Shown here piece by piece: positions 5,419 to 7,495 of a DNA stretch of 7,495 nt. Under the pieces are notes generated by a model that saw nothing but the letters and a program-made list of their open reading frames with translations, was not told the DNA's origin and ran no database searches. Within the stretch, counting starts at the first letter, position 1. Each line of letters begins with the position of its first letter. Source of the stretch: Actinomycetes bacterium (GTDB lineage: Bacteria > Actinomycetota > Acidimicrobiia > Spongiisociales > UBA4744); assembly GCA_024641205.1 (NCBI GenBank), contig JAHEDM010000117.1:1-7495 (forward strand), read 5' to 3'. The translations under genes were made by a program, and so were the position numbers.

Positions 5419-6609
5419 GTGCGTCGCCTCGCTCCGTTACTTCTGGTCGGGGCGCTCTTCCTGGTCACGGCCGTCCCCGGGTTGGCACAATCATCAGAGG
5501 AACGACTCAGCGCGATCGAAAGAGAAATCAAGGATCTCAACGCTCGTATTGCGGCGGGAACCGGTGAGAAGGTGGCCGTTCAGTCGGAACTGGTCGCGGC
5601 CGAGGCGCGGATGGCAGAGGTGCGCTCCCAGCTGGCCGACGCCGAAGGACGGCTCAACGAGGTCGAGATGTCGATCGCAACGACGGAGCAGGTGCTCGTC
5701 GAAATCGAGGCTCAGATCGTCGACCTGAAGGTACAGCTGGCCCAGATCAGGCTGGAGGTACGCGATACCCGATCTCTGGTTCGTGAACGGGCAATTGAGC
5801 TCTATATGGAGGGAAGTACCGCTCTCTCCTCCCTGGTGTTTACCACCGCAGATGTCTCAGAAGTTGAGCTGGGACTGCACTACGCAGGTGAAGTCATTGC
5901 GGACAGTGAGGCATTGATCAATTCGCTCGAGGTGCTCCGCTCCCAAGAAGAGCAACATCAGGAGGCGGTTGAGGCCCGTCAGGCGGAGACCGAGCAACTT
6001 CTCGCCGAACTGCAAACCAAACGTTCGGAACTCGAGCAATACAAGGCCGAGGTCGATGCCCGCCGTCAAGAAGTGGCAGCTGAGCTCGAGAATGCCACGG
6101 CCTTGCTGGCGAGAGTCAACCAGGACATCGCGGAATACGAGGGAGAGATTTCCGCGCTCGAGAAAGAGTCCGACCAGATTGCCGCCGAGCTGGCCGCCAA
6201 ACAATCGAGTGGTGGCGAAAGTCCAGGTGTGATCGGCTGGCCCGTCAACGCTTCGGTCGGGTCGGGTTTTGGCTACCGGATACACCCCATCTTCGGGACC
6301 AGGAAGCTGCATACCGGCCTCGACCTCAACGCCGGTGCCGGAACAGCCATCAAGGCGTCCGAAACGGGAACCGTCATCCTGGCCCGCACGTATGGTGGGT
6401 ACGGTCGGGCCGTAGTCATTGACCACGGGGGAGGCCTGAGCACGCTGTACGCCCACCAGAGCTCGATCCTGGTGTCAGAAGGCCAGCGGGTCGCCCGGGG
6501 CGACGTGATCGGTTACGTGGGTTGCACGGGCTACTGCACCGGGCCTCATCTGCACTTCGAAACCAGGGAATGGGGCACACCGGTCGACCCGATGAAGTAC
6601 CTGTCGTGA
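5419..6609 (+). CDS. Secreted coiled-coil M23 (LytM-type) peptidase, probable FtsEX-controlled wall hydrolase
   Basis: M23 enzymes are zinc endopeptidases that cut peptidoglycan cross-bridges. GTG 5419 is chosen because it has a Shine-Dalgarno (GAAGG, 5407-5411, 7 nt away) and directly begins a signal peptide (RR, hydrophobic LAPLLLVGALFLV, likely cleavage near GLAQ-SS, residues 22-24). The same frame is open upstream to 5332, but that would overlap ftsX and bury the signal. The protein is 396 residues: coiled coil 1 (about 25-120), RERAIELYMEG (about 122-132) and a helical segment like that of PcsB/EnvC, coiled coil 2 (about 165-262), a Ser/Gly linker (KQSSGGESPG), and the M23 domain (about 272-396). 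Zinc ligands H298 and D302 (HTGLD) and H379 (HLH), and catalytic H346 and H377, are all present. E. coli EnvC has lost such residues, so this protein is predicted to be an active enzyme. Only two cysteines exist, C369 and C373, in GCTGYCTGPHLHFE. The position right after ftsX supports the FtsEX-partner role; no experiment is implied. Confidence 0.92.
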   Translation: MRRLAPLLLVGALFLVTAVPGLAQSSEERLSAIEREIKDLNARIAAGTGEKVAVQSELVAAEARMAEVRSQLADAEGRLNEVEMSIATTEQVLVEIEAQIVDLKVQLAQIRLEVRDTRSLVRERAIELYMEGSTALSSLVFTTADVSEVELGLHYAGEVIADSEALINSLEVLRSQEEQHQEAVEARQAETEQLLAELQTKRSELEQYKAEVDARRQEVAAELENATALLARVNQDIAEYEGEISALEKESDQIAAELAAKQSSGGESPGVIGWPVNASVGSGFGYRIHPIFGTRKLHTGLDLNAGAGTAIKASETGTVILARTYGGYGRAVVIDHGGGLSTLYAHQSSILVSEGQRVARGDVIGYVGCTGYCTGPHLHFETREWGTPVDPMKYLS

Positions 6610-7058
6610 AGGCCATAACCACCAACCGGCGGGCACGGCACGACTACGAGATCGCGGAGACGTTCGAGGCCGGGCTCGTTTTACAGGGCTCAGAAGTCAA
6701 AAGTCTCCGAGCCGGCAATGCCAACCTCAAAGATGCCTATGTCATGTTTCGGGAAGGGGAGGCCTGGTTGATCGGCGCGTATATCGCTCCATACTCGTTC
6801 TCCCGGGAGGGAGGGCATCATCCCGACCGGGAGCGGAAGCTGCTTCTCCACAAGAAGGAGATCGAGAAGATCGCTTCCAAAGTGGCCGAGCGGGGCTTGA
6901 CCCTCGTTCCGCTTGGCATGTACTTCAAGGAGGGGAGAGCCAAGGTCGAGTTGGGGCTGGGCCGCGGCAAGGCCCGTTACGACAAGCGCCATGCCCTCAA
7001 AGAGAAACAGCAGAAGCGGGAGATGGACCGGGCCGTGCGGAGAAAGGGCCGGATCTGA
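6606..7058 (+). CDS. smpB: SsrA-binding protein SmpB
   Basis: SmpB binds tmRNA (SsrA) and brings it to stalled ribosomes for trans-translation, in which the truncated protein is tagged and the ribosome released. GTG 6606 gives 150 residues, normal for the family, and begins at the conserved N-terminus (KAITTNRRARHDYEIAETFEAGLVLQGSEVKSL). LRAGNANLKDAYV and the glycine/lysine-rich GRGKARYDKRHALKEKQQKRE follow. The basic C-terminal tail (EMDRAVRRKGRI) is the part that enters the vacant mRNA channel. The frame is open upstream to 6522, but those codons lie inside the peptidase gene and lack homology. The start overlaps the peptidase stop in GTGA (6606-6609), so it is probably translationally coupled. 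A weak GAAG (6594-6597) is the only Shine-Dalgarno candidate. No ssrA gene is visible in the window. Confidence 0.97.
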   Translation: MKAITTNRRARHDYEIAETFEAGLVLQGSEVKSLRAGNANLKDAYVMFREGEAWLIGAYIAPYSFSREGGHHPDRERKLLLHKKEIEKIASKVAERGLTLVPLGMYFKEGRAKVELGLGRGKARYDKRHALKEKQQKREMDRAVRRKGRI

Positions 7059-7080
7059 GAGGCCGACTCGTTTGGCCGGT

Positions 7081-7495
7081 TCATTCTTCGGGGGAGAAGG
7101 TGACGGCCGGGTTGAGGATACGTTCGGGGTCGAGTGCTTGTCTGATCCGTCGGATCACAGCACGCTCCTCAGGGGAGGAAGTGAGGTGTAGCCAGCGGCT
7201 CTTGGCGACACCAATCCCGTGCTCGCTTGCTACCGTCCCGCCGTATTCGACAACTAACTCAAACACCTGGTCGGCCACCGTCTCGTAGCCGGATGGTCCG
7301 AGCACGTTGACGTGGCAGTTGCCCTCGGCGAGGTGGCCGAACACGAACACATCACCGTCGAGTTGTTCCAGGTCTTCGACGAACCGATCGAGATGAGCGA
7401 GTGGAACGCCGACGTCGAACTTGTGGGGTACTCCGCGAGTGCTCAGGGCTTCCGTGATCGATTCCCGGAAGCCCCAGAGGCGTTCATCGACCACT
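7081..7495 (-). CDS. FAD-linked 2-hydroxyacid dehydrogenase/oxidase, C-terminal part only
   Basis: The protein reads leftward from the window edge to a TGA at 7083-7081; the N-terminal FAD-binding (PCMH-type) domain lies beyond 7495. About 138 residues of the FAD-oxidase C-terminal domain are visible (GlcD / D-lactate dehydrogenase / D-2-hydroxyglutarate dehydrogenase family). Recognisable elements are KFDVGVPL, FGHLAEGNCHVNV, GGTVASEHGIGVAK and the end motif LDPERILNPAVTF. Counting from the GTG at 7494, His54 and His61 of GHLAEGNCH and Glu91 of SEHG match the residues that bind a divalent metal in D-2-hydroxyglutarate dehydrogenase. This points to D-2-hydroxyacid oxidation, with the substrate undetermined. 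The in-window GTG is not the true start. The gene converges on smpB with a 22-nt gap and has no evident functional link to it. Confidence 0.9.
   Translation of the reverse strand, partial: VVDERLWGFRESITEALSTRGVPHKFDVGVPLAHLDRFVEDLEQLDGDVFVFGHLAEGNCHVNVLGPSGYETVADQVFELVVEYGGTVASEHGIGVAKSRWLHLTSSPEERAVIRRIRQALDPERILNPAVTFSPEE

Noticed and set aside
6522..6605. Upstream start for smpB in the same open frame
   Set aside because: These codons lie over the M23 catalytic motif in another frame and extend SmpB beyond its conserved N-terminus. GTG 6606 gives the standard length.
7059..7080. Bidirectional terminator hairpin between smpB and the convergent oxidase
   Set aside because: Only GGCC/GGCC plus one wobble pair (7061-7065 with 7073-7077) can form, and there is no T-run. 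It is too weak to call.
7059..7495. ssrA (tmRNA) next to smpB
   Set aside because: The sequence after smpB is fully accounted for by the minus-strand oxidase. No tRNA-Ala-like ends or tag-peptide frame was seen.

Overview
This window is a stretch of core chromosome from a fairly GC-rich bacterium (about 60% GC judged by eye). It most likely comes from a deep-branching actinomycetote, for example an Acidimicrobiia-like lineage. The reasons are the actinobacterial character of SecA (GRGVDIMLGGN) and of RF2 (PYQMIKDLRT), and the gene order prfB-ftsE-ftsX-(peptidase)-smpB, which I recall as an actinobacterial synteny. The taxonomic call is inference from protein motifs and synteny only.

Layout: (1) 1-2297, the secA preprotein translocase ATPase, missing its N-terminus and Walker A at the window edge. 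(2) 2298-2496, a 199-nt gap made largely of repeats: a heptamer array, a two-hairpin REP-like dyad, and a second heptamer array running up to the next gene. (3) 2497-3631, prfB (release factor 2), which is not one continuous frame. It begins with a 24-codon leader ending at a UGA and carries a textbook +1 programmed frameshift site (AGGAGG TTC CTT TGA C). (4) 3632-3743, a short gap with overlapping dyads and a possible extended -10 promoter. (5) 3744-7058, a tightly packed run of ftsE, ftsX, a secreted coiled-coil M23 (LytM-type) peptidase, and smpB. ftsE/ftsX and peptidase/smpB overlap by 4 nt, and only 2 nt separate ftsX from the peptidase. (6) 7081-7495, a convergent minus-strand gene, the C-terminal part of an FAD-linked 2-hydroxyacid dehydrogenase/oxidase.

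How the genes work together: FtsE (ATPase) and FtsX (membrane subunit) form an ABC-type complex that relays ATP hydrolysis across the membrane to a coiled-coil cell-wall hydrolase during division. The gene directly after ftsX encodes a partner of that architecture, and its zinc and catalytic residues are intact. It is therefore probably a hydrolase itself and not an EnvC-like activator. prfB and smpB are translation-termination and ribosome-rescue factors that travel with ftsEX. SecA, just upstream, powers export of secreted proteins such as the peptidase.

No mobile element, CRISPR array, RNA gene or evident novel defence or biosynthetic system is visible. The points most worth a second look are the retained RF2 frameshift autoregulation, the repeat-built secA-prfB spacer, and the catalytically competent M23 partner of FtsEX. 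The two predicted extracytoplasmic partners, FtsX and the peptidase, each carry a single CxxxC cysteine pair.
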